Below, one piece after another: positions 25,612-34,349 of a DNA stretch of 64,000 nucleotides (position 1 is its first letter; every line of letters begins with the position of its first letter). Below the pieces are notes generated by a model. It had not been told where the DNA came from. It made no database searches and saw only the letters and a program-made list of their open reading frames with translations. Position numbers and translations under genes: made by a program. Origin of the DNA: Micavibrio_A sp041655955 (GTDB lineage: Bacteria > Pseudomonadota > Alphaproteobacteria > Micavibrionales > Micavibrionaceae); the NCBI GenBank assembly GCA_041655955.1, contig JBBAEN010000002.1, positions 434,001 to 498,000 of the forward strand, read 5' to 3'.

Positions 25612-26814
25612 ATGAAACTGACAAACATCGCCTGTAAAAACGCCGAGCCGAAAGAGAAGCCATACAAGATTACCGATGGCGGCGGCGTGTATCTTTACGT
25701 AATGCCCAACGGCTCAAAATACTGGCATTTCAAATACCACTATGCCGGAAAGGAGAAGCGTCTCGCTTTGGGCGTCTATCCTGAAATCTCTCTCCAGATG
25801 GCCAGAGAGAAAAGGCTCAAGGCGCGCCGGTTGCTCGATGAAGGAACTGATCCGGGGCTCGAAAAGAAGCGCATGAGGTATCAGCGCGTTCTGGACGCGA
25901 ACAACACCTTCAAGCTGATCGCGGAAGAATGGATCGAACACAACCTCGGCACATGGAGCAAAAACCATGCGGGGACGGTTCGGCACAGGCTGGAAACGGA
26001 CATCTATCCCAAATTGGGCAATATGCCCATGAAGGACATCAACGCGCCTATGCTCCTCCCCGTCCTTCGCGCCATCGAAAAGCGTGGAGCGCATGAGATC
26101 GCACGCAGGGCCTTGCAGTATCTCGGGCAGATATTCCGCTTCGCGATCGTAACAGGGCGCTGCGAACATGATGTAACGACCGCATTGAAGGGCGCGCTAA
26201 AACCTTTCAAGCGTGGACACTACGCCGCTATGGATATGAATGAACTGCCAGAGTTCCTTGATATATTGAACAGCAACAAGGCGCGGCTGTTTCCTCAAAC
26301 TCTTATTGCTGTAAAATTATTGATGCTTACATTTGTGAGAACGAGTGAGCTTATCAAAGCCACATGGGATGAGTTCGATCTGGAAAACAGGATGTGGGTT
26401 ATACCTGCAGAACGCATGAAAATGGGAAGGCCTCATATGGTGCCACTATGCGATCAAGTGATTGCGCTTTTGCGTGAGTTGAAAGACCTCAATCCGCCTA
26501 ACCGCGTGCATATCTTCCCAAGCAGAAGCAACCCACGCAATCACATGAGCAACAATACTATTCTCACCGCTATTGCGAGGATGGGATACCGCGGCACGCA
26601 TACAGGACATGGATTCAGAGCTTTGGCTATGAGCACCATCAAAGAAAAGCTGAAATATCGCCATGAGGTGGTTGATCGGCAGTTAGCACATGCCCCTGCG
26701 AACCAAATCGACAAGGCCTATGACCGCGCCAAGTATTTGGATGAACGCGTGGTGATGATGCAGGAATGGGCAAACTATTTAGATTCAATTAGTAACAGAA
26801 AAGGAGACCAATAA
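25612..26814 (+). CDS. P4-type tyrosine integrase of the tRNA-Glu island
   Basis: 400 residues with the DUF4102 arm-binding head (DGGGVYLYVMPNGSKYW), a SAM-like core-binding region and the catalytic domain: Arg in VRTSELIKATWDEF, H-x-x-R in HGFRALAMSTI, and the nucleophile tyrosine in KAYDRAKYLDERV. It recombines the island att with the tRNA-Glu 3' end, 178 bp upstream. It shares architecture with the integrase at 53091-54326, including the opening MKL(T/S)(N/D)IACKNA. The next gene starts immediately after its stop. Confidence 0.95.
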   Translation: MKLTNIACKNAEPKEKPYKITDGGGVYLYVMPNGSKYWHFKYHYAGKEKRLALGVYPEISLQMAREKRLKARRLLDEGTDPGLEKKRMRYQRVLDANNTFKLIAEEWIEHNLGTWSKNHAGTVRHRLETDIYPKLGNMPMKDINAPMLLPVLRAIEKRGAHEIARRALQYLGQIFRFAIVTGRCEHDVTTALKGALKPFKRGHYAAMDMNELPEFLDILNSNKARLFPQTLIAVKLLMLTFVRTSELIKATWDEFDLENRMWVIPAERMKMGRPHMVPLCDQVIALLRELKDLNPPNRVHIFPSRSNPRNHMSNNTILTAIARMGYRGTHTGHGFRALAMSTIKEKLKYRHEVVDRQLAHAPANQIDKAYDRAKYLDERVVMMQEWANYLDSISNRKGDQ

Positions 26815-27489
26815 ATGAAACTTCTACCACACGTTGACAAAGTCAAAGCTGAATTAGCTGCAAAAAAAGACCATCGATTAAAGATGATGTGCGTTTTGAC
26901 AGAATCTGATTCAGCTAATGAGGGATATCTTGAAGAAATGTGGGAAAGCATTTTTAAAGCGGAAAAGAAATATGATGGTGCACTAAATGATGAATGGGTT
27001 TATTTTTTTCTAAACGCGGTAACTACATCAATGGAAGAGAAGCCATATTTTTCAATGAATGGAGAAAAACGCAAAAAACTTCTTGAGGATATAAAAAACC
27101 AAACAACAAAGTTGAAAAAACTTTATCAGGATTCAGGTCTAGATCAGCCTTTTCTATCCTATGATCCGGATTTTTTTACTGACTTCCATTCCTTTGATGA
27201 GGAAGGAAAGTCTGTCATTGAAACCGATCTTCTGCCCTGTGTTGGAATAACCGATGCGCTTGATTTTTATGAAGATTTTGCGAATGACGAAATAGGCTCG
27301 TATGTGCAGAGCGGCAAGCTTGTTGAGCGGCATAAATCCAATCGGTTTGTAAGAGTTATGGGGCAGAGAAACGTGAAGAGATACGGGCAACCACTTTTGG
27401 GCGTCCTAATTAAATCGGCATATGCAATCTATGACGAAGTATACTCCGAGCCAGATGTCTTAAATTTGGTAAAAGGCAGAAGAAAATAA
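26815..27489 (+). CDS. Hypothetical protein coupled to the integrase
   Basis: 224 residues, acidic and helical, not recognised. ATG 26815 follows the integrase stop with no gap (TAAATG), so translation is probably coupled. No signal, membrane segment or nucleotide-binding motif is seen. Features are a lysine-rich middle (KKLLEDIKNQTTKLKKLYQ) and a C-terminal segment RVMGQRNVKRYGQPLLGVL. GC is far lower than in the integrase, which suggests a cargo gene. A role in island maintenance or phage interference cannot be shown. Confidence 0.6.
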   Translation: MKLLPHVDKVKAELAAKKDHRLKMMCVLTESDSANEGYLEEMWESIFKAEKKYDGALNDEWVYFFLNAVTTSMEEKPYFSMNGEKRKKLLEDIKNQTTKLKKLYQDSGLDQPFLSYDPDFFTDFHSFDEEGKSVIETDLLPCVGITDALDFYEDFANDEIGSYVQSGKLVERHKSNRFVRVMGQRNVKRYGQPLLGVLIKSAYAIYDEVYSEPDVLNLVKGRRK

Positions 27490-27601
27490 AGAAACTTGGC
27501 AATCTCGTCTAAAATTAGGGGAGATTGCCAAGTCAATACCGGCTTCATTTCAAATACGCTGCATCAACTAACGAAACTCATGATGCAGAAAGGAAATGAG
27601 A

Positions 27602-27820
27602 ATGCAGATGAAGCCTTCACCCCCGCCTATTTGTTATACCGTTGAACAGGCTTGTGCAGCCACAGGCATAGGGAAAACAAAGTTATATGAAGCTTTGGAT
27701 TCGGGTGTTTTACCCGCAAAAAAATGGGGTAAACGCACCCTGATCCTGAAGAGCGAGCTTCAAAGATATCTCTCTAATCTTGAGGCATATGCCCCTCAGA
27801 CGGGAGGTCAACATGACTAA
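27602..27820 (+). CDS. Xis/AlpA-like helix-turn-helix protein
   Basis: About 72 residues from ATG 27602 (AAAGGA 8 nt upstream; ATG 27596 is possible). An excisionase-type winged helix is seen: TVEQACAATGIGKTKLYEALD, then GVLPAKKWGKRTLILKSEL. In P4-like islands such proteins act as excisionase and as regulators of integrase or replication genes. The 3' end overlaps the primase start by 8 bp, so it is co-expressed with replication. Confidence 0.8.
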   Translation: MQMKPSPPPICYTVEQACAATGIGKTKLYEALDSGVLPAKKWGKRTLILKSELQRYLSNLEAYAPQTGGQHD

Positions 27821-30404
27821 TACAAAATCTTCCATCACTATTTTAACTTGTGCTGACAATGGTAAGATAGCGACTAAAAAATTTCATATGAAAGAAGATA
27901 GAAGCATTGAAAAGACGCCTTACTCCTCTGGTACATTATTCTACCACGAAGAGAAGCCCGTATCTAATCTTGTGGAATTGGCAGAGATACTAGAAAATCT
28001 GCGTGATGAGCCTACCAAGTTGATTATCCGGGGAAAAATCAAAGAAAATATGGCTCAAATAGTCCGGCGCAAAACACTTGAGCCTGGGGCTACGTTTGAC
28101 GCGGTGACTCGTCCGTATGTCATGTTAGATATTGATAAGCTACCATGTCCAGATTTCTTTGATCCAAATGAAAATTTAGAGGACATGGTCAGATGGGCGC
28201 AAAATTCTTTGCCGAAGGCATTTCAGAATGTCAGTTGCTATTACAAATTTAGCTCTAGCCAAAGTGTTTACCCAGTAGACGCAGGTGAAAAAACTATATC
28301 AATCCATTTATGGTACTATTGCAACAGAGCGGTTGCCAACGAAGAATGGAAAAGGTTTTTCCGTACAGAGGGCGGGCCTGTGGATTTAACTCTTTTCAAT
28401 GCTGTTCAGGCGCACTACACGGCCGATCCAATTTTTAAAAATATGGATGAACCTCTTTTAAAAAGAAGTGGCGTTTACGTGGGCAATCACGACGTCGTTG
28501 AAGTCCCGGATATTCCGGAAGAGCTGAAAGTGAAAGCCTCTGAGCGTCCAATTTACAGCATCGTCGTAAATAGTGATGATCAGTCTAAAGCGATAGATTT
28601 TTTTATTCCTTATTATATAGAAGGAAAAAGAAATAGGTTATCGGCCACCATCGCGGCTATGCTTTACCGTGGGGGATGGAGCGCAGAAAATGTAGCAAAT
28701 TTTGTGTATGAACTTGCTGAAAAATGTTCGGATGAAGAAGCCGATGAACGTTTTAAAAATGCATGGAGAATATTTGATGCTATTGATCAAGGGCGTAGGG
28801 TTCCTGGCATTCCAACTCTGAAAAAAGAGTTTGAGGTAAAGAGCCTCGATAGCGTTATGTTGCTTCTTGGTTTGAAAAACCCTGATCTTGATAGTGCTCT
28901 TTTAAAGCTAAACAATAGGAGTTCTGCTGATGAAATCAGAACGGCCTTACGTGCTTTTGTTCACTTATCTGAAGGAGAGGCAAATTTTTTTCTAGACAAG
29001 ATTTCGATCAACACAAAAACGTCAAAAAAATCCATAAAAGCACTTTTTGAGGAAGTCGTTCAAGAATCTGTGTCGTATCTACCTACAGATTGGCCTGATA
29101 CTATAGTATCATCATACACATCTAGTTCTGCAGGGAATCCTCGCGTTCTTCGTTCATCTGATAAAAGATATTGGATGTTTAACGGCCTACATTGGAAGGC
29201 AATACCTGATGATCATGTTAAGAAGGATGTTACAGAAATAGCTAGAGAGTACAAGGCAGAGGCTGGCATTTCGACAGGACTGTCTACACTAGTCACTGCG
29301 TCTTTAAATCTTCTAGAAGGTATATCATATGAAAGGCTTGATCCACTCAGAGCAAAAAGTAAGGATGTCCCACTTGTTATAAATTGCCAGAATGGGGGGG
29401 TATGGTTTGGAGACAATGCTGAAGTCTCTTTCAGACCGCATCGCGCTGATAATTATTTGCGACATTGTCTTAAAGTGGATTACGACCCTTCCGCAACGTG
29501 CCCCCAATTCGACCAGATGCTTTTGGATATATTTTCCAAAAGTACCGATCCGAAAGATATGGTTCGAAATTTCCTAGAATTCGCGGGCTATACTTGTCAG
29601 CCATCCAGAAAAATACCTACCGTCGTTTTACTACATGGAAGCGGAGCGAACGGGAAAAGTACCCTTGTAAGCATTATATGTCGAATTTTAGGGGATGACG
29701 CGGTGATGGCTGGACGGATCAATGAAGTGAAAGGCGATAAGTTTAAAATCGGTGCTCTGGACGGAAAGCTGATGTTCTATGAGGACGATGTTGGAACGAA
29801 TACTCGTCTTGACGATGGCTTCCTAAAAACTATCAGTGAGGAAAAAATCTTGACCGGAGAACATAAGTTTAAGGACTCATTCCAATTTATTTGCCGGACG
29901 GTCCCAATCATGCTTGCCAACGATTATCCTTTTATTAGCGATTTGACACATGGTTTGAATAGAAGACTTTTGGTTATTCCTTTTGATCGGAGGTATGAGG
30001 ATCACGAGCAAGAAAAGGGAATAGCTGATCGTTTGTGGAAGGATGAAGCTTCAGGCATTCTGAACCTCTTCATACAAGGCTTTCAGCGTGTGAATCGGCG
30101 CGGCCATTTTCAAGAGCCTCAAGATTGCATTAAAGCTAAAAACATGTGGCTAACACGTTCCAATATTTTGCCAACTTTTATTAATGATTGTTGCCAAAGT
30201 GGTGAGGGATTAGGGCAGTCCATAAGGGAGTTCTATTCTTACTTTAGAGAATATTGTGAACGCACCGGAAACTACCCCATTCAACGTCAGCAATGGGTAT
30301 TAAGCAAGCTTGTGAGCCTTGATTTCGAAATCAGTAGCATGAATGGCGAGCCCTATGTCAGGGGGATTGTAGCAAAGTCGTCAATATTCTTGTCACATCC
30401 ATAA
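27813..30404 (+). CDS. P4-type primase-helicase
   Basis: 863 residues from ATG 27813 (GGAGG 5 nt upstream); longer frames would run into the Xis gene. The N-terminal half has a primase-like region (VMLDIDKLP, SIHLWYYCN) and the C-terminal half an SF3/D5-like helicase: Walker A HGSGANGKSTL near residue 610, Walker B-like LMFYEDDVG, and LTGEHKFKDSFQF with the arginine-finger region NRRLLVIPF. Such proteins start and drive replication of P4-like satellites and integrative islands. Low GC relative to the core. Confidence 0.85.
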   Translation: MTNTKSSITILTCADNGKIATKKFHMKEDRSIEKTPYSSGTLFYHEEKPVSNLVELAEILENLRDEPTKLIIRGKIKENMAQIVRRKTLEPGATFDAVTRPYVMLDIDKLPCPDFFDPNENLEDMVRWAQNSLPKAFQNVSCYYKFSSSQSVYPVDAGEKTISIHLWYYCNRAVANEEWKRFFRTEGGPVDLTLFNAVQAHYTADPIFKNMDEPLLKRSGVYVGNHDVVEVPDIPEELKVKASERPIYSIVVNSDDQSKAIDFFIPYYIEGKRNRLSATIAAMLYRGGWSAENVANFVYELAEKCSDEEADERFKNAWRIFDAIDQGRRVPGIPTLKKEFEVKSLDSVMLLLGLKNPDLDSALLKLNNRSSADEIRTALRAFVHLSEGEANFFLDKISINTKTSKKSIKALFEEVVQESVSYLPTDWPDTIVSSYTSSSAGNPRVLRSSDKRYWMFNGLHWKAIPDDHVKKDVTEIAREYKAEAGISTGLSTLVTASLNLLEGISYERLDPLRAKSKDVPLVINCQNGGVWFGDNAEVSFRPHRADNYLRHCLKVDYDPSATCPQFDQMLLDIFSKSTDPKDMVRNFLEFAGYTCQPSRKIPTVVLLHGSGANGKSTLVSIICRILGDDAVMAGRINEVKGDKFKIGALDGKLMFYEDDVGTNTRLDDGFLKTISEEKILTGEHKFKDSFQFICRTVPIMLANDYPFISDLTHGLNRRLLVIPFDRRYEDHEQEKGIADRLWKDEASGILNLFIQGFQRVNRRGHFQEPQDCIKAKNMWLTRSNILPTFINDCCQSGEGLGQSIREFYSYFREYCERTGNYPIQRQQWVLSKLVSLDFEISSMNGEPYVRGIVAKSSIFLSHP

Positions 30405-30703
30405 AACGTATTGTTTTCAAATAAAGGGGGAGAATTTCTAATTAATAATTGGAAAAAAAATTTTTCAAAAAAATTATCATTAGATTATTAATTAGAAATT
30501 CTCCCCCTTTATTTATTTTACGTAGTTATTTTCTAAAAAATGTGACGCGAACCAAAGCTCGATTACGTGGAATAAGAGACCCCCTAGGCGACGCCCTACC
30601 GCCCTATAAAATTCGCTATAAGACGCTATGATTACGAAATGTATCCAATTACAGAATAGAAAAGATCAGACAATTTCGATTGATATTCAATGAGAGACTA
30701 CAT
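30405..30703. other. Spacer with long inverted repeat
   Basis: No gene seen. Most of the first third is the 31-bp-arm inverted repeat at 30419-30514. The remainder is unstructured AT-rich sequence between convergent genes. Confidence 0.6.
30419..30514. repeat. Perfect 31-bp inverted repeat with 34-nt loop
   Basis: The left arm 30419-30449 (reading AAATAAAGGGGGAGAATTTC ...) and the right arm 30484-30514 are exact reverse complements. The 34-nt spacer is rich in A and T runs. It lies between the convergent primase and small membrane-protein genes. It could be a strong bidirectional terminator, a MITE-like insertion or a replication-related cruciform. The arms are much longer than in ordinary intrinsic terminators. 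Confidence 0.9.
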
Positions 30704-31021
30704 TCATGCGAAGCGCCCAACTACTACGATACAAGTCCATATTATTACAATACATGCCCATATAATCATACCACCGACTGGGCCTGTGAAGATAAAGGGC
30801 AGAGCAATAATAAGTAAGACCAGTGCAACTGCTATAATGGAACCAGGAATTTTTATGAATACCAATTTCAAAAATTCCAGTATGTCTGATAATGAGCAGT
30901 TTCTTAATGCCTTCACAGTCGATTTTAAGGCTTTTATAATTGAGGCATGATGCCAGATTAAGCCATATGCAAGAGACCCCAATACAATTTTTGCAATGAT
31001 GACTGCCGTAAGATGATCCAT
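30704..31021 (-). CDS. Small inner-membrane protein
   Basis: 105 residues from ATG 31021, preceded by the strong RBS AGGGGGA. Two or three hydrophobic segments are evident: one at the N-terminus (AVIIAKIVLGSLAYGLIW) and a long hydrophobic C-terminal half (PGSIIAVALVLLIIALPF, then MIIWACIVIIWTCIVVV). There is an amphipathic stretch in between. No family recognised. The highly structured region at 31040-31370 is its upstream leader. The opposite-strand frame over it is a shadow. Confidence 0.65.
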   Translation of the reverse strand: MDHLTAVIIAKIVLGSLAYGLIWHHASIIKALKSTVKALRNCSLSDILEFLKLVFIKIPGSIIAVALVLLIIALPFIFTGPVGGMIIWACIVIIWTCIVVVGRFA

Positions 31022-31039
31022 GATCTTCCCCCTAATGTT

Positions 31040-31370
31040 TCATCGAGCGTTCAAACCAAAACGGCCGCCAGATCTCTCTGGCAGCCGGGGAGTTTGTAAC
31101 CGTCCATAGAACGGCGCAGCGTGTTCACGCTAAGCGCTATTATATTTCGCCGCCTCCCCGACCATAAGTCGAGAAGGCATCGCGTTTAACGGCCTGATGC
31201 TTAGAGGCCGCTATGGAGGGGTTCTAACGCCCCGGATCGGCTATGTGACCGATCTGGAAACAATTTATACCGTTTGTATGGGAATGGGAACGCGTAAAAC
31301 GCCTTTTGCGGGCGTTTTCAGGGGCGTGGAAGGCCCTAAAATTTGGAAAGCGGAATCAGAAGCAAGGGCT
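31040..31370. ncRNA. Structured GC-rich region, possible P4-like regulatory RNA
   Basis: This non-coding block stands out in GC and hairpins from its AT-rich surroundings. CCGCCAGA pairs with TCTGGCAG near 31060-31084. CGGGGAG (31086-31092) pairs with CTCCCCG (31154-31160) and encloses a GCGC/AGCGTG...CACGCT/GCGC hairpin at 31114-31137. Interrupted translation fragments on the plus strand recall the leader and start of Ash/Icd-like genes that in P4-like elements follow a C4-type antisense RNA. The strand and identity are uncertain, and a decayed gene is possible. Confidence 0.35.
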
Positions 31371-31730
31371 TAATCGACCAACGACAACCCCATGTACGAC
31401 GTCACAATAAGATACATAAAGTTGAAAAATAATATGAAAATTATAATTTCTTGACCAACTTTTGTTAGCAAATGTTTTTAAGATGATTATTAATTGTGAA
31501 CCGACTTAGCTTGAGCGCCCTTCCAAAAGGCACCTAGTCTTTATTTGATAAGATATATTTTCATACTACCCTGCAATAGTGATGGGTAAATACAGATGAA
31601 CGGCTCTTAGGTCTCTAGATTCATTAGGTTGTAGGCGTGACACATAGAAAAGCCTGCTTCCTAGTGAACTAGCAGAGCTTTCAAAAACTAAATTTAAGTG
31701 CCGAATAATACATATTCATGACGTATCAGC
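31371..31730. other. AT-rich spacer without recognised features
   Basis: About 360 bp at the 3' side of the restriction genes. No open frame with a start signal, no tRNA and no clear terminator were seen. Confidence 0.5.
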
Positions 31731-33050
31731 CTAAGAATATGCGACCTCAATAAATTCCTCCCACCATTCTGCAGGGGAGGTATCAAGATAAATTTCTAAT
31801 GCATTCTCCCAATTAATTCTAATTATTTTAATTTTAGGAAACCGCGGATCTCGTCTTTCCATGTATTGCATTTCTATATAGCCGCCATCTACACATTTTT
31901 CTCCTCCAACTCCTGGAAGCAAAAATAAATTTTGTCCTGTTTTTTTATCAGGCAGAATCGTAGTTTGATACGTCATTTGCTTTACAATGTCATGCAAAGG
32001 AGGCCTGTCACCCTTATCAAAATCGTACCACTTCGCATCAGCGATCCAAATGCTCTCCTCGATTTCGAATAAAATATCGGGCCTTTGCGGCCCAATTTGG
32101 GCAAATGTCTCTCCCGATATCAATACAGGTTGACTGGCAAATTTGGAATGCTGTTTAAGTTCAGAGTGGCGCTGGAAAAAAGAAACGCACATATCTTCCC
32201 ATACAAAATGAAACGCGTTGGTTCCGTACAATTGCAGATTGCTCGCCTTATAATCTAGATCAATCCATGCAGCCAATAGATCTAACAGTTCTCTATCGAA
32301 ATCCTTATTAGACGAAAATATTAATTCATCAATTGCGTTGCTTATTGATGCCCTATCTCCGTAATAGTGATCAGAGTTTATTATAATATTTTTTGCTGAA
32401 AGGATTATTTCATCATAAGTAGAAAGCCAAATTTCCGAAAGAGGGCCAATCTTCTTAACAAGATCTAGCATTGCAAAAGCTTGCAGCTCGGTGATTTGAT
32501 TATTATCTTTATTTACTCTGTATCCAATGGGTTCAACATAAACAAGTGAAGTGCCAAAATTAACTGGAAATTTTTCGCTTATAGTTTGTCGCCAGTTTAC
32601 ATGGCTGTATTCATCATAACGGACCTTACTGTCAGATTGGTAAAAGCCATGCTCTTGTGTCCATTTTAATAGCGCCAGAAAAAGATCTAGAATCGCTCCT
32701 GCATCGTCAAAAAATGTACCTTCGCCGGCTTCAGAAAAAGAAATTCTTCTGGCTTTTTTTCTAAAAAAATACTGCTGCAAACATGAGAAAACTGACTGCA
32801 GATTGGTTGTAATATCATCGTCTGTTTCATTATATATTTTAGGAAGAGCAAAGTATGTTTGATCTTTGAAGCTTATTAATCCTACATAATCCAATCGTAG
32901 GCCTAAATTTCCTGATACTTTGCGCAATATTGATTGGCTCTGCAGATCTTCGATAATCTGCTTTGAAACATTCAGCCTTAGTTGCCAATCATCCGATGAA
33001 CCAATTGCACCTTCATATAAAATCGAAGATGGTAAAGCTTTTGGGTTCAC
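31731..33050 (-). CDS. PD-(D/E)XK restriction nuclease subunit (LlaJI R2/McrC-like)
   Basis: 439 residues. The C-terminal third has a PD-(D/E)XK core: RPDILFEIEE, then IWIADAKWY, so D-(x)n-D-x-K is complete. The N-terminal region resembles the LlaJI-type restriction subunit rather than the McrC beta-barrel. Its start overlaps the McrB-like gene by 4 bp. Together with that AAA protein and the C5 methylase upstream it forms a LlaJI/BsuMI-like system, in which the nucleotide-driven subunit translocates and this subunit cuts unmethylated DNA. Confidence 0.75.
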   Translation of the reverse strand: MNPKALPSSILYEGAIGSSDDWQLRLNVSKQIIEDLQSQSILRKVSGNLGLRLDYVGLISFKDQTYFALPKIYNETDDDITTNLQSVFSCLQQYFFRKKARRISFSEAGEGTFFDDAGAILDLFLALLKWTQEHGFYQSDSKVRYDEYSHVNWRQTISEKFPVNFGTSLVYVEPIGYRVNKDNNQITELQAFAMLDLVKKIGPLSEIWLSTYDEIILSAKNIIINSDHYYGDRASISNAIDELIFSSNKDFDRELLDLLAAWIDLDYKASNLQLYGTNAFHFVWEDMCVSFFQRHSELKQHSKFASQPVLISGETFAQIGPQRPDILFEIEESIWIADAKWYDFDKGDRPPLHDIVKQMTYQTTILPDKKTGQNLFLLPGVGGEKCVDGGYIEMQYMERRDPRFPKIKIIRINWENALEIYLDTSPAEWWEEFIEVAYS

Positions 33051-34348
33051 TCTACTATAGTTCCTATTGGAGATCCTTTACCCATGTCCCAGGCGGCCTC
33101 TAAGTCTGCAAAGGTTTTAATCCCCTCAAAAAACAGAGGCGATCTAGCTTTTAAAACGTCGTTCCATATGTAGCCCCATAAGTCCTCATAGATAGCTCTG
33201 GGATCATCAAGTTTTCTTGCAGAAATCATATATGGGCCAACGAATTTATCTTCAGGAATTCCCTCCAAAGATTTTAGCTTATTATTTATATGTTCTCGTA
33301 TTCTTTTCCAGGATACTGGGGCACCGCCGTAAAGGATTTTAAAGCTATCGTTCTTTCCCTCAACCAAATATGAAAGATAATGTTTATCCCATCTACGAAG
33401 AAAAGCTGAATCAAGTTGTCTAGCGTTCTGATCTGCTCTGTTCATTGTTGCCCAGATGTACAGGTTTGGAGGGAACCGCATCCCACCCAAGCTAACTTGA
33501 TCGTGCCAAATTTCGTTAGATGTTAGCCAATTTGAAATGTCAGGACGAGGCTCTATTTCGTAAGTGCTATACCCAAACTCTCTGCTTGTGGTATCTTCAA
33601 TTCTGTCTAAAAGTTGAAGCGTATCCCCAAAAACGTGAGCGGCTACTGCCCGACTTAACTCTTCTACAATAAGCACAACAGATTTGTTAGGGTAGGCGCA
33701 CGCCAAATTATAAGCCTTTAAGAGTGCTCCAGTTTGAACAACATATTGAACATACGGTTCTCCTGGAACATCAATAGTTGAGCCTGAGAACTTTAAATCT
33801 TCATCCCCCATTTTATAAATTGATTGGGGGCGCAATGAGCCAACAAAGTCCGAATAAGATGTTTCTGGGTGGAATACTGTACGTATTACAAAATGAGCAT
33901 TAGCGGCATCAGCTTCTAACAGGTGACTTTTGCCTGACCCCGGACATCCATGAATTAAACGTTGTAGTGGTTGATCCAATGGAAATTTTCCGTGTGGATT
34001 TTCGAGTGCATTTAATGGATGCGAAGAGTTTTCATCGTAATTTCTTGTGCCATCGATAATTTCTTTTGCGCTATTAGCGGTAGCTGCCTGTAAAGATTCT
34101 GGAGAAACCGTCTTCCCAAACGTATATTCTTTTGTAGGGCTGCCTTTACGGGCTCCTGACACAGCTCTCGTAATGCGATTAGTAGCAACGATATATTCGT
34201 TTTTTACCAATTTACGAATAAGTCCTGGCTTTTCAGAAGATGTAAGTTCCGTTCCGTTATAGTGAATCCATATCTCATCTGATGGAAAGCAATATCCCAC
34301 TCCGTTCTTTTCAAATAAATTTATAACGGCATTCTCTATATCAGACAT
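33047..34348 (-). CDS. McrB-like AAA+ NTPase subunit (LlaJI R1-like)
   Basis: 433 residues. Walker A HGCPGSGKS lies near residue 143, followed by the McrB-typical HPETSYSDFVGSLRP, Walker B VVLIVEELSR, sensor-like IWATMNRADQ and the arginine-finger region LDSAFLRRW. An N-terminal 100-residue region probably recognises DNA. McrB-like subunits hydrolyse NTP to move along DNA and activate the partner nuclease. The gene lies 1 bp after the methylase and overlaps the nuclease gene, so all three form one operon. Confidence 0.85.
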   Translation of the reverse strand: MSDIENAVINLFEKNGVGYCFPSDEIWIHYNGTELTSSEKPGLIRKLVKNEYIVATNRITRAVSGARKGSPTKEYTFGKTVSPESLQAATANSAKEIIDGTRNYDENSSHPLNALENPHGKFPLDQPLQRLIHGCPGSGKSHLLEADAANAHFVIRTVFHPETSYSDFVGSLRPQSIYKMGDEDLKFSGSTIDVPGEPYVQYVVQTGALLKAYNLACAYPNKSVVLIVEELSRAVAAHVFGDTLQLLDRIEDTTSREFGYSTYEIEPRPDISNWLTSNEIWHDQVSLGGMRFPPNLYIWATMNRADQNARQLDSAFLRRWDKHYLSYLVEGKNDSFKILYGGAPVSWKRIREHINNKLKSLEGIPEDKFVGPYMISARKLDDPRAIYEDLWGYIWNDVLKARSPLFFEGIKTFADLEAAWDMGKGSPIGTIVE

Positions 34349-34349
34349 T

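Noticed and set aside
30690..30950. Plus-strand frame of 86 codons opposite the small membrane protein
   Set aside because: The minus-strand frame has a strong RBS and a convincing membrane-protein composition.
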